Of a DNA stretch of 55,831 nucleotides, positions 24,215 to 32,100 are shown one piece after another. Position numbers and translations under genes: made by a program. The notes under the pieces were generated by a model, which was not told the origin of the DNA, searched no databases, and worked only from the letters and a program-made list of their open reading frames with translations. This stretch comes from Dehalococcoidia bacterium (GTDB lineage Bacteria; Chloroflexota; Dehalococcoidia; CAUJGQ01): contig DATGEL010000063.1 of the NCBI GenBank assembly GCA_035310145.1, positions 1 to 55,831 of the forward strand, given 5' to 3'. Every line of letters begins with the position of its first letter. Position 1 is the first letter of the stretch.

Positions 24215-24868
24215 CTACGCCTGGCGCGCCAGCCGCTGTTCAAGCTCCGCCTTCGTCACGTTCAGCAGCACGCCCTTGTCCCCGATCTCCTGCACCCAGG
24301 CGACCGGCAGATCCACCTCGTTCTTGAACAACAGGCCGCGCTTCAGCGTGAGGTGATGCGGCGCGCCGCCGTCCTGGTCGAGGCTCAGCTCACCGACCTC
24401 GCCGATCTTCTCGCCGTCGGCGTCCAGCACATCGCTGCCCGCGCGGATCGCCGCGCGCTGCAGGTCGTCCGGCGAGATCTGCTCGCCGCCGGGGTAGCCC
24501 AACGGCGGTTCGACCTGGCCGTAAGACGCCACGCCGATCGCCGTGATCGCATCCAGCAGAAACTCGGTGTTGTTGAAGCCGGGCGGGCCGACGTAATCCG
24601 GATCGGGGGCGCGGTAGCGGTCGTCGGTGAAGCCGTTGAAGCGCTCAAACGCCTGCTTGTCCGCGTCGAGATAGACGGCGCCTTCCTCGACCTTCGTCAC
24701 ACAGCTCAGCGGCACGATGCGCTCATTGCCGAAGAGGAAGCCGTGCTTCACGACCAGATCCGTGACGTGCCCGCTTTGCGCATCCACGATCACGCGGTGC
24801 ACCTCGCCCAGCTTGCCGTCGGCGCCGTACACCTCGCTGCCGATCCGCAGATCGCTCTTCGTACCCAT
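24215..24868 (-). CDS. PRC-barrel domain protein (two barrels)
   Basis: A 217-residue protein from ATG 24868 (GAGGAG upstream). Two PRC-barrel domains are visible: DLRIGSEVYGADGKLGEVHR with GHVTDLVVKHG (about 6-75), and AGSDVLDADGEKIGEVGELS with HHLTLKRGLLFKNEVDLP (about 135-205). PRC barrels in this arrangement occur in stress-associated and photosystem-assembly-like proteins and usually mediate protein or RNA contacts. No signal peptide. It is divergent from the histidine kinase gene across about 150 bases. Confidence 0.88.
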   Translation of the reverse strand: MGTKSDLRIGSEVYGADGKLGEVHRVIVDAQSGHVTDLVVKHGFLFGNERIVPLSCVTKVEEGAVYLDADKQAFERFNGFTDDRYRAPDPDYVGPPGFNNTEFLLDAITAIGVASYGQVEPPLGYPGGEQISPDDLQRAAIRAGSDVLDADGEKIGEVGELSLDQDGGAPHHLTLKRGLLFKNEVDLPVAWVQEIGDKGVLLNVTKAELEQRLARQA

Positions 24869-25013
24869 GTCCTGCTCCTCTCGCCGGCGGGGCCGTCGCT
24901 GCATCGAGCGTACGCGCATTTGGGCTCGCGCCAACCCCTCCGGCGCGGTAGGCCGCCATACTCGATCGGCGCAAACGGCAGCCGGCCCGACGCCGCTGCA
25001 TGGCGCGCTGCGG

Positions 25014-25019
25014 TACTAT
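25014..25019 (+). promoter_or_regulatory. candidate -10 box giving a leaderless transcript
   Basis: TACTAT lies 7 bases before GTG 25027 of the histidine kinase, so transcription would begin at or next to the start codon. No ribosome binding site is present for that GTG or for the ATG at 25000. The -35 is unclear. Confidence 0.35.
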
Positions 25020-25026
25020 CAAACAC

Positions 25027-26319
25027 GTGATCGCCGCGCTGCGCCGCCCCCTGGACAGCGAACGCCGCGCCAGCCTCGCCATCCTGGTGACGGCGCGCTG
25101 GTTCCTCCTGCTCGCCGCGCTGGTCGCGCAGGACTACCACCCCGGCAGCGGCCCGATCGCGCAGACGGGGATCAACCTGCTGATCGCGGGCTCGATCGCG
25201 CTCAACGCCTGGCTGCACCTGGCGCTGAAGCGCGGCCGGCCGGTGGGCCTCGGCCTCGCCGTGCTGGTCAGCGTCTACGACGCGGCCGCGATCACGGCGG
25301 CGATCGTTCTGGCCGACGGCTTCACCAGCTCGGCCTACATCCTGTACTACCCGGCGCTGCTCGCCTTCGCCCTGGTCTTTCCCGGCCGCTGGGGCGTGCT
25401 CTACGGCGCAACCACGGCGGCGGCCTACTTCGTCGTCTCCTGCCTGGCGCGCGGCACCTTCCACCCGGGCAGCGTGACCGACCAGAAGACGATGGAGCTG
25501 CGCCTGGCGACAATGGCCGCCTCGGTGCTGATCGCCAACCTGATCGTGCGCCTCGAACGCGAGCGGCGCGAGCGCGCCGTGGCCGCCGAGACCGAGCGCC
25601 GCGAGCAAGTGCTGGCGCTGGAGAAGCGGGCGCTGGAGCTGGAGCGCGTCGCGCAGGAGGAACGCGCCCGGCTCTCGCGCGAGGTGCACGACGGCATCTC
25701 GCAGAACGTCTACATGCTCTCGCTGGGGCTGGAGACGGCGGCGCTGATCGAGCGCGAGACGCACGATGCCGCGCTGGCTGAGCGGCTAGAGGCGCTGGTG
25801 CGCCTCGCCAAAGGCACGCTGCTGGAAACGCGCAACCTGCTCTTCGACCTGGCCGGCGTGATGGCCGGCGAGCAGAGCCTGACCGCGTTGGTGCAGAACC
25901 AGGCGCGTGAATTCACCGCCATCACCGGCATTCCGGCGCAGGTCACGGTCGAGGGCGAGGAGCGTACCCTCCCGCCGGCCACGGTCGGCGAGGTCTACCG
26001 CGTGCTGCAGGAGGGGCTGGCGAACGTGTTCAAGCACGCGCGGGCCGGCGCCGTCACGTTGCGCCTCCGCTACGGCGCCAGGGCGCTCGACCTGCAGATC
26101 GCCGACAGCGGCGCCGGCTTCGACGCCGGGGAGCCGGCAGCGCGCGGCTACGGCTTGAAGAACATGCAGGCGCGGGCGGCGCGCGTGGGCGGCGGTATCC
26201 TGCTCGCCTCGCGCCCCGGCGCCGGCACCACGCTCACCGTCACCGTACCGTACGGATCGAACATACCACCGATCCCCCAGGAGCGTAGCGATGCCGCCGA
26301 TCCGCGTGCTGCTGGTTGA
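25027..26319 (+). CDS. NarL-type sensor histidine kinase
   Basis: A 430-residue membrane sensor kinase (439 if ATG 25000 is used). About five or six hydrophobic segments occupy the first 180 residues (AILVTARWFLLLAALVA, AYILYYPALLAFALVF and others), without a large extracellular domain. A coiled coil leads to the HisKA_3 helix ERARLSREVHDGISQN, whose His is the phosphorylation site (H230 numbered from ATG 25000). The ATPase shows EGLANVFKHA (N box) and DSGAGFD (G1 box). It overlaps the response regulator gene by 29 bases, so the pair is a cognate two-component system. The signal is unknown. Confidence 0.88.
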   Translation: MIAALRRPLDSERRASLAILVTARWFLLLAALVAQDYHPGSGPIAQTGINLLIAGSIALNAWLHLALKRGRPVGLGLAVLVSVYDAAAITAAIVLADGFTSSAYILYYPALLAFALVFPGRWGVLYGATTAAAYFVVSCLARGTFHPGSVTDQKTMELRLATMAASVLIANLIVRLERERRERAVAAETERREQVLALEKRALELERVAQEERARLSREVHDGISQNVYMLSLGLETAALIERETHDAALAERLEALVRLAKGTLLETRNLLFDLAGVMAGEQSLTALVQNQAREFTAITGIPAQVTVEGEERTLPPATVGEVYRVLQEGLANVFKHARAGAVTLRLRYGARALDLQIADSGAGFDAGEPAARGYGLKNMQARAARVGGGILLASRPGAGTTLTVTVPYGSNIPPIPQERSDAADPRAAG

Positions 26320-26947
26320 CGACCACGAGGTCGTGCGCATCGGCCTGCGGGCGATGCTGGAGCTGGAGCCGGACATCCGCGTCGCCGGCGAGGCAGCCGA
26401 CGGGCAGACGGCAGTCGCGCTGGCGCCCTCGCTGCAGCCCGACGTGGTGCTGATGGACATCCGGATGGGCGCGATGGACGGCATCGCAGCCTGCCGCGAG
26501 CTGAAGGAGCGGCTGCCGAGCGCGGCGGTGCTGATGCTGACCTCGTTCGGCACGGAGGAGTCGGTGCTGGCGGCGCTGATGGCCGGCGCCTCCGGCTTCT
26601 TGTTGAAGAACACCGGCCGCGCCGAGGTGCTGCGCGCCGTGCGCGCCGTGGCGGCGGGGCAGTCGCTGCTTGACCCGGCCGTCACGCGCAAGGTCACGGA
26701 GCGGCTGGTGCAGCTCGCCAGGCAGGAGGAGAACGCCGAGCTGGCGCAGCTTTCGCCGCGCGAGCGCGAGGTGCTGGCGCTCGTGGCGCAGGGCCGCACC
26801 AACCGCGAGATCGCGGAGCAGCTCGTGCTCTCCGAAGTCACGGCGCGCAACCACGTCAGCCACATCCTCGAAAAGCTGGGCATGAACCGGCGCAGCGAGG
26901 CCGCGGCCTTCGCGGCGCGCCTCGGCCTCGGCGCGCCGCCCGCCTGA
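26291..26947 (+). CDS. NarL/FixJ-type response regulator
   Basis: A 218-residue regulator. The receiver domain has VLLVDDHEVVR (acidic pocket), the phosphorylated D56 in VVLMDIRMG, MLTSF and the lysine of GFLLKN. A LuxR helix-turn-helix follows at about 150-210 (LSPREREVLALVAQGRTNRE, ARNHVSHILEKLGMNRRSEA). AGGAG precedes ATG 26291. It is the partner of the overlapping kinase gene. Target genes are not indicated by the sequence. Confidence 0.92.
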   Translation: MPPIRVLLVDDHEVVRIGLRAMLELEPDIRVAGEAADGQTAVALAPSLQPDVVLMDIRMGAMDGIAACRELKERLPSAAVLMLTSFGTEESVLAALMAGASGFLLKNTGRAEVLRAVRAVAAGQSLLDPAVTRKVTERLVQLARQEENAELAQLSPREREVLALVAQGRTNREIAEQLVLSEVTARNHVSHILEKLGMNRRSEAAAFAARLGLGAPPA

Positions 26948-26953
26948 GCGCGC

Positions 26954-27757
26954 TCAGCCCAGCGGCCGCCGCTCCGCCCAGCCTTCCCAGAAGCGGCAGT
27001 GCTCGCGGTAGCCGAGCGCGGCGTAGACATGGATGGCGGGTGCGTTGTCGGCGCGCACGTTCAGCACCACGTCGCGACACCCCTTCGCCAGCAGCGCCGC
27101 CGTCACCGCGGCCGTCACGGCGCGGGCGAGGCCGCGGCCGCGCGCCTCCGGCCGGGTGAAGATGTTGCCCACGGCGCCCGCGCCCTCTCCTGGACAGACG
27201 ACGTGCGTGCCGCCGGCCGCCAGCAGCCGCCCATCCGCTTCCACGCCGAAGAAGCAACCGCCGTCCAGCAGCTCTTCGCGGAAGACGTTTTCGTCGTAGC
27301 CGGCGTAGAGGTCGAACAGCGCCGCCGCATCGGCCCGGCCGAGCGCACGCGGCCGTGGCGGGCTGGCAACCGGCGGGTGGAAGGCGGCGGCGTCCGTGTG
27401 CATGCGCAGCATCTCGTGCAGGCCGGGTCGCGGCGCGTAATAGCGCTCGACGATCTGCCGATGCCCGGCTCGAACGGACAGCTCGGCGCCGCGCGGCAGA
27501 TCGCCGGCGATCGTGGCAAAGATGGCGGCCACGCCCTCGCCTTCGCCTTGCGGGACGATCACCGTGATCGCCGGGTGTTGCAGCGCCAGGCAGCCGGCGG
27601 AAGGCGTCTCGCCCTCACGCGCGGCCAGGGCGAAGCGGCTGTACTGCCGGAAGGGCTGCTCCAGGTCGGCGAGCGCGTAGCCGTTCCAGGCGCGGTCGCG
27701 GTTGAGCAGCGCCCGCGCGGCGTCTGTACCGGCATCGGGCGTCACGTGCCAGCCCAT
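26954..27757 (-). CDS. GNAT-family N-acetyltransferase
   Basis: A 267-residue acetyltransferase. ATG 27757 (AGGTG upstream) is preferred to the 43-codon extension. The C-terminal half is a GNAT domain: AVGNIFTRPEARGRGLARAV (acetyl-CoA pyrophosphate loop, R-x-x-G-x-G type) and VLNVRADNAPAIHVYAALGY with CRFWEGW. The N-terminal half is a more diverged lobe seen in two-lobed GNATs. It follows the ArsR-like gene by 19 bases on the same strand. Substrate unknown. Confidence 0.88.
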   Translation of the reverse strand: MGWHVTPDAGTDAARALLNRDRAWNGYALADLEQPFRQYSRFALAAREGETPSAGCLALQHPAITVIVPQGEGEGVAAIFATIAGDLPRGAELSVRAGHRQIVERYYAPRPGLHEMLRMHTDAAAFHPPVASPPRPRALGRADAAALFDLYAGYDENVFREELLDGGCFFGVEADGRLLAAGGTHVVCPGEGAGAVGNIFTRPEARGRGLARAVTAAVTAALLAKGCRDVVLNVRADNAPAIHVYAALGYREHCRFWEGWAERRPLG

Positions 27758-27776
27758 GCCACACCTGCCCCGGCCT

Positions 27777-28625
27777 TCACTCCGGCCTCGCCGCACCGGG
27801 GCGACGTTGCCGGCGGCGCGGCTTCCCGCTGCCACCGCGCAGGGAGCGCTTTGCGCCCGAACCGGGGTGAGCGGCCAAGCGTTCATCTCCCGGCGCGGCC
27901 GCCATCTGTTCCAGCTCCCTGGCGGAGCCGGATCGCCCGCCGGACCGTCGTTCGCCCCTGACTATGCGCTCCCTCCGCGGCGAAGGCGCCGCGTCGACGC
28001 CGGCCGAAGCCAGGTCCGGCGGACCCGGCTCCTCGTGCAGCGCCGGGTCCGTTGGGTCACGGTAGATCACGCTGGCGAAGGCCCACATTGGCGCGTCGGG
28101 GTCTTCCTGGGGCGGCACGGCGTCGTTGTCCGGGTCGGCGGCGCGCGGACCGCCCCAGTACTCCGCGATCAGCGCCAGCAGCCGCCGGTGGAACTCGTCG
28201 ACCCGCTCGCGCGGCAGGCGCGCGTGCCGCCCCTCCCAGTTCGGCCGCTCGCCCGCCTCGGTGAAACGCGCCACGCTGGCGATCACCTCCTGGCTCAGCG
28301 CCTCGAACTCGCCGGCGGTGACGGCGGGCAGCAGGTCCGGCCCGGCGCGTACGCCGAACCAGCGCGCGACGCCGCGGTAATACTTCTCGACGTTGCCGCC
28401 CTTGATGCGCTGGTCCACCAGCACGATCAGCCCGGCGTCCAGCAAATAGCGCACGTGGTGCAGCACCTTGGCGTGCGGCTCGCCCAGCGCCGTCGCCACC
28501 TGCTGGTTGGTCGCCTCGCGCTCGCAGAGAATGCTGAGCACGCGGTTGCGCAGCGGGTCGGCGAGCGCCTTGAGCTGCTCGGGCGTGTTGATGATCTGGA
28601 AGAGGACCGGCTGAAACTCGGACAC
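27777..28625 (-). CDS. ArsR-like helix-turn-helix regulator with long basic tail
   Basis: A 282-residue protein from GTG 28625 (GGAG 5 bases before the GTG). Residues about 10-90 are a winged helix: QLKALADPLRNRVLSILCER, NQQVATALGEPHAKVLHHVR and YLLDAGLIVLVDQRIKGGN. A central region (about 95-180) follows the pattern of regulators with a C-terminal ligand or dimer domain. The last 80 residues are Arg/Ser/Gly/Pro-rich and look unstructured; they may be an accidental 3' extension. A 10-base inverted repeat (28642-28672) just upstream is the likely operator. Confidence 0.82.
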   Translation of the reverse strand: MSEFQPVLFQIINTPEQLKALADPLRNRVLSILCEREATNQQVATALGEPHAKVLHHVRYLLDAGLIVLVDQRIKGGNVEKYYRGVARWFGVRAGPDLLPAVTAGEFEALSQEVIASVARFTEAGERPNWEGRHARLPRERVDEFHRRLLALIAEYWGGPRAADPDNDAVPPQEDPDAPMWAFASVIYRDPTDPALHEEPGPPDLASAGVDAAPSPRRERIVRGERRSGGRSGSARELEQMAAAPGDERLAAHPGSGAKRSLRGGSGKPRRRQRRPGAARPE

Positions 28626-28641
28626 GGCTTCTCCACCGATC

Positions 28642-28672
28642 TGCGTTCACGCGCAGCGCGATCGTGAACGCA
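28642..28672 (-). promoter_or_regulatory. inverted repeat, candidate operator of the ArsR-like gene
   Basis: Perfect 10-base arms TGCGTTCACG / CGTGAACGCA separated by 11 bases, 17 bases upstream of the GTG start. Position and symmetry suit autoregulation. Confidence 0.5.
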
Positions 28673-28722
28673 TGCTGCGCCGCGACGCCGGCCCTATCAT
28701 CCCACGGGGGCGGCAACGGCGC

Positions 28723-29877
28723 TCAGATCGCGCTCATATGGCGGTTGTTGCGGCCGCGCTCGGCGTGGCGGCGCTCGGCGATCTCGAGGCAGTGCGTCAC
28801 CACGCTGGCCGGATCGAGCCCGGAGAGCCGCCACAGCTCCAGCGAGAGGGCGCCGGGAATCGTATTGACCTCGTTGAGGATGACGTTCCCCTCGCCGTCG
28901 AGCAGGAAATCGACCCGCGCGGCGCCGGCGCAGCCAAGCGCGACGAAGGCCCGCTTCGCCTGGGCGCGGATCTCCTCGGCCAGCGCGTCGGGGATCTCGG
29001 CGGGCACTTTGCGCCCGACGCCGGCCACCGAGCCGAACAGCTTGGCGCCGCCCGAAAGGTACTTCTTGCCATAGTCCTGCCAGTCGCCGCCAGCGGGCTG
29101 CTCGCAGAGCGAAGCCTGCACCTGCTCGCGGTAGCCCAGCACGGCCACGTTGATCTCGGTCGCCGCCTCCACGGCCTCCTCGACGATAATGCGCTCGTCT
29201 ACCTCGGCGGCCACGCCCATCGCCAGGAAGAGCTGGTCCTCGTCCGGCGCCGGGTTCACGCCCTTGCTGGAGCCGAGGCCGTTCGGCTTGACGAACAGCG
29301 GATAGCGCAGCTCGGCCTCGATCCGCGCGATCACCGCGGGCGAGTCTTCCTCCCACTGCTCGCGCGTGACCGTGATCGCGCGCTGCTGGCGGAAGCCGGC
29401 GCCGGCGAAGACGCGCTTCATCAGCGTCTTGTCCATGCCGGCGGCCGAGGCGGCCACGTCGGAGCCGGTGTAGGGCACGCCAGCCAGCTCGAACAGCCCC
29501 TGCAGCGTGCCGTCCTCGCCGTTGGTGCCGTGCGTGGCGAGGAAGGCGACGTCGAACGGCGTCTCGGCGTGGCGGCTGCCGGGCGCGGTCAGCAGGCGTG
29601 GCCCGCCGGCCTGCGGACGCGGCAAAAGGGTGACTTCCGCGGCCTGGCCGGTGAAGGCCCGCGCCCAGCGATCGACGTTGTTGAACAGCTCCTGGCCGAA
29701 GCTCTGCGTCTCCAGAAAGTCATGGCCCAGCCACCAGGCGCCGTCCTGCGCGATGTAGAGCGGCAGCGTCTCGCAGCTCGCGGCGCGCAGCGCCTCCCAG
29801 ATCGTGCGCGCCGTAACCACGGAGACACCGTGCTCGACGGAGCGGCTGCCGAAGAAGAGGGCGACGCGACGAGCCAT
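28723..29877 (-). CDS. ddl: D-alanine--D-alanine ligase
   Basis: A 384-residue ATP-grasp ligase joining two D-alanines for peptidoglycan. ATG 29877 has GGGAG upstream. Motifs: RRVALFFGSRSVEHGVSVVT (the first Glu, which binds substrate in known Ddl enzymes, is kept, but the usual EHEVS reads EHGVS), PFDVAFLATHGTNGEDGTLQ, YTGSDVAASAAGMDKTLMK, YPLFVKPNGLGSSKGV, and ARVDFLLDGEGNVILNEVNT with IPGALS for the metal and ATP site. Length is normal. It is first in a same-strand run with the ArsR-like and GNAT genes. Confidence 0.93.
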   Translation of the reverse strand: MARRVALFFGSRSVEHGVSVVTARTIWEALRAASCETLPLYIAQDGAWWLGHDFLETQSFGQELFNNVDRWARAFTGQAAEVTLLPRPQAGGPRLLTAPGSRHAETPFDVAFLATHGTNGEDGTLQGLFELAGVPYTGSDVAASAAGMDKTLMKRVFAGAGFRQQRAITVTREQWEEDSPAVIARIEAELRYPLFVKPNGLGSSKGVNPAPDEDQLFLAMGVAAEVDERIIVEEAVEAATEINVAVLGYREQVQASLCEQPAGGDWQDYGKKYLSGGAKLFGSVAGVGRKVPAEIPDALAEEIRAQAKRAFVALGCAGAARVDFLLDGEGNVILNEVNTIPGALSLELWRLSGLDPASVVTHCLEIAERRHAERGRNNRHMSAI

Positions 29878-30010
29878 CCGGGCGCTCCCGCAGCAGAACT
29901 GCGGTAACCATATAACAGCGGCAGGAAACGAGCGACCGCGCCGGCCGCCCTCGCGCGGACCGGGTGCGAGCCGCATCGCCTCTGCCGCGTGGGCCACACC
30001 GGGCGCCGCC

Positions 30011-30056
30011 GGCAGGACAAAACCCGCGAGCCGCCCTATGCTGGGCGGCTCGCGGG
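30011..30056 (-). terminator. intrinsic terminator of the tad operon
   Basis: A perfect 14-base-pair stem (CCCGCGAGCCGCCC / GGGCGGCTCGCGGG, 30023-30036 and 30043-30056) with a 6-base loop. In the minus direction it is followed by TTTTGTCC, as expected for a Rho-independent terminator. It lies 26 bases past the cpaB stop. Confidence 0.88.
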
Positions 30057-30081
30057 CTGCGGTGCTGCTCGAACCCGTGCG

Positions 30082-31005
30082 CTAGTGCGAAGCGGCCGGC
30101 GAAGGAGCCGGGGAGGCGGCCGGCTGCGGCCCAGCGGCCGGCTTCGGCGAGGCCACCGGCACCGGCAGCGGCACGCCGCAGGCGAGGCCCAGCGCCTGGA
30201 TCAGCGACTGGCCCGAGTTCTCGATGCAGTTGATCGACTGGCCGTCCGACTCGTCGAAGCGGTGCGCGGAGAGGCGCAGCGAGCCGATCGTGTCGGCCAG
30301 GGCCAGGCGCTCGGCGTCCTGCGGCGAAACGGCCAGCGTCACGGTCTTCGCCTCGGCCTGCGTCTTGCCGGCCGCGACTTTGCCGCTCGACGGCTGCGTG
30401 GAGCCGTTCTCGCTCGCCTGTGCGACCGCCAGTACCGTGGCGCTCTGCAGGATCGTGGCGGCGATCATATGCGTGGGCTTGCTGGCGTCGGATTTGCCCA
30501 GCGGCGCCCCGCTCGTGCCGTTGTCATTGACCTGGAACACGCCGATCACATCCACGAGATCGCCCGGCTGCACCAGGCCGCCGACGCTCGCGACTTCCGT
30601 CACCTGGATCGAGGCGGCGCGCAGGCCGGGCGGCACGGTGCCGGTGAAGCCGAGTTCCTTCGGATCGGCGGCGATGCGCGCCGTGAGCACCTGCTCGCCG
30701 GCGCCGATCGCGGCCTTCGTCGCCTTGCCCACCAGCGGCTTGCTGTCGGTGTAGGCGGTGGCGAGGCGCAGGCTGGACGGCACCTGCTTCACGGTGACCA
30801 TACCGTCGGTCACAACCGTACGCGCCGGAATATCCTGCCGCGCGACGATGACGGGCACCAGTGTGCCGCCGGTGCTGCTGGCGCCGGCGCTGCTCAGCAA
30901 GCGCCAGACGAGGAAGGCGCTGAGCAAGCCGAAGACCACCGAGATGATCAGTACCCGGCGGCTGCCCGATGCCTTTGCGCGCTGTGCGGGCCACGTGGTC
31001 GCCAT
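30082..31005 (-). CDS. cpaB: Flp pilus assembly protein CpaB (RcpC)
   Basis: A 307-residue protein with one N-terminal membrane anchor (RRVLIISVVFGLLSAFLVWR) followed by a SAF domain (VPVIVARQDIPARTVVTDGM, LVGKATKAAIGAGEQVL) and the CpaB/RcpC region (GLRAASIQVTEVASVGGLVQ, PGDLVDVIGVF). The C-terminus is a Pro/Ala/Ser tail. CpaB stabilises the outer part of the Flp/Tad pilus machine in diderms; in monoderm-like Chloroflexota the role is less clear. Last gene of the operon tadG-tadE-tadE-cpaB, ending at the terminator. Confidence 0.88.
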   Translation of the reverse strand: MATTWPAQRAKASGSRRVLIISVVFGLLSAFLVWRLLSSAGASSTGGTLVPVIVARQDIPARTVVTDGMVTVKQVPSSLRLATAYTDSKPLVGKATKAAIGAGEQVLTARIAADPKELGFTGTVPPGLRAASIQVTEVASVGGLVQPGDLVDVIGVFQVNDNGTSGAPLGKSDASKPTHMIAATILQSATVLAVAQASENGSTQPSSGKVAAGKTQAEAKTVTLAVSPQDAERLALADTIGSLRLSAHRFDESDGQSINCIENSGQSLIQALGLACGVPLPVPVASPKPAAGPQPAASPAPSPAASH

Positions 31006-31055
31006 GAAGTTCCCCCCTCTTGTGCCGGGTGCTGGCCGCTGCCATACCCGCGCTG

Positions 31056-31523
31056 CTACTCGATGCGCATATGCGCAGTGGCCGTGATCGTCATGCTGCT
31101 GCCCCAGTTCGGGGCGCCGGGCAACAGCTTGACCAGCGAGTTCACCGGCGTGGCGAAGGGCAGCGAATACTGGACCGTCATCGCCACATCGGAGCCGCTG
31201 CTGCCGCCCACGTTGCTGGAAGTGGCCGTCGGCGTCACGCCGAAGCAGGTGCCGGCCGAGGCGACCGCGCGATCCTCCGACGTAGATTGGTTGGCGCCGC
31301 CGATCGCCAGGCGCGCGCCCTCACGGGCGCCGTTGGTGCCGTCGACCCAGCAGGTGTAGGCGCGGCCGAAGTCCACGGCGCCGAACAGCAGCACACAGGT
31401 GATCGTGAGCACCAGCGCGAACTCGACGAACGCCTGCCCGCGCTGCGCTTGCAGGCGGCGCACGGCTGCCGGCAGCCTGCGCGCCGTCCAACGCCTCTCG
31501 CTTCCCGTCCGATGCACGGTCAT
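31056..31523 (-). CDS. TadE-family minor pilin
   Basis: A 155-residue TadE-like protein (ATG 31523; GTG 31529 is also possible). The hallmark is the prepilin-like N-terminus RGQAFVEFALVLTITCVLLF, a short basic leader, E at the cleavage-proximal position, then a single membrane helix and DFGRAYTCWVDGTNGAREGA. The rest is an extracellular beta-rich domain. It starts within a few bases of the end of the preceding tadE gene, so the two are co-translated. Confidence 0.88.
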   Translation of the reverse strand: MTVHRTGSERRWTARRLPAAVRRLQAQRGQAFVEFALVLTITCVLLFGAVDFGRAYTCWVDGTNGAREGARLAIGGANQSTSEDRAVASAGTCFGVTPTATSSNVGGSSGSDVAMTVQYSLPFATPVNSLVKLLPGAPNWGSSMTITATAHMRIE

Positions 31524-31530
31524 CGCCACA

Positions 31531-31983
31531 TCACTCCATGTGCATCCGGGACGTGGATGAGATGACCCAGGGGCCGGTGGCGATCGTGCCGCCGGTCAGC
31601 AGCTTGACCAGACCGCCCAGCGGCGTGATGAAGGAGAGGTTGTAGGAGGTGTCCACCTGCACCTGCGAATCGAGGCCCGGCGAGGTCACGTAGCTGACGT
31701 TCGCGCTGAAGTTCGCATCGCCGAAGGGGCCGGCCGTGCTCTTGGCCTGCGCCTGGATCGCGGAAGTCGTCGCGTGGGTGACGCCCAGCCGGGCACCCTC
31801 GCGCGCGGCGTTGCTGACCTCGACGTAGCAGATATAGGCGCGGCCAAAGTCGATCAGGCCGAAGATCAGCACCAGCATCAGCGTGATCACCAGCGAGAAC
31901 TCGACCATCGCCTGGCCGCCCTCCCGCAGGGCGCGGCCGGCGCGGCGGCTGGGCGGACGCCAGCGGGCAGTGGGCCAGAGCAT
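31531..31983 (-). CDS. TadE-family minor pilin
   Basis: A 150-residue TadE-like protein. ATG 31983 is chosen because AAGGAT lies 7 bases upstream. Signature: GGQAMVEFSLVITLMLVLIF, then DFGRAYICYVEVSNAAREGA, the same layout as the next gene, with which it shares clear sequence similarity; the pair arose by duplication. Located between tadG (117 bases upstream) and the second tadE. Likely a pseudopilin processed by a prepilin peptidase not present in this window. Confidence 0.88.
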   Translation of the reverse strand: MLWPTARWRPPSRRAGRALREGGQAMVEFSLVITLMLVLIFGLIDFGRAYICYVEVSNAAREGARLGVTHATTSAIQAQAKSTAGPFGDANFSANVSYVTSPGLDSQVQVDTSYNLSFITPLGGLVKLLTGGTIATGPWVISSTSRMHME

Positions 31984-32100
31984 CGACGTTATCCTTGTGC
32001 TCGCTCTGCGACTCATGGGCGCTGCCGGGACTACCGCTAAGCATCGACCGTTCCACCCGTTCGCTTTAGCCCCAGCGGCCGGCTGCTGCACTTCTGGCCG

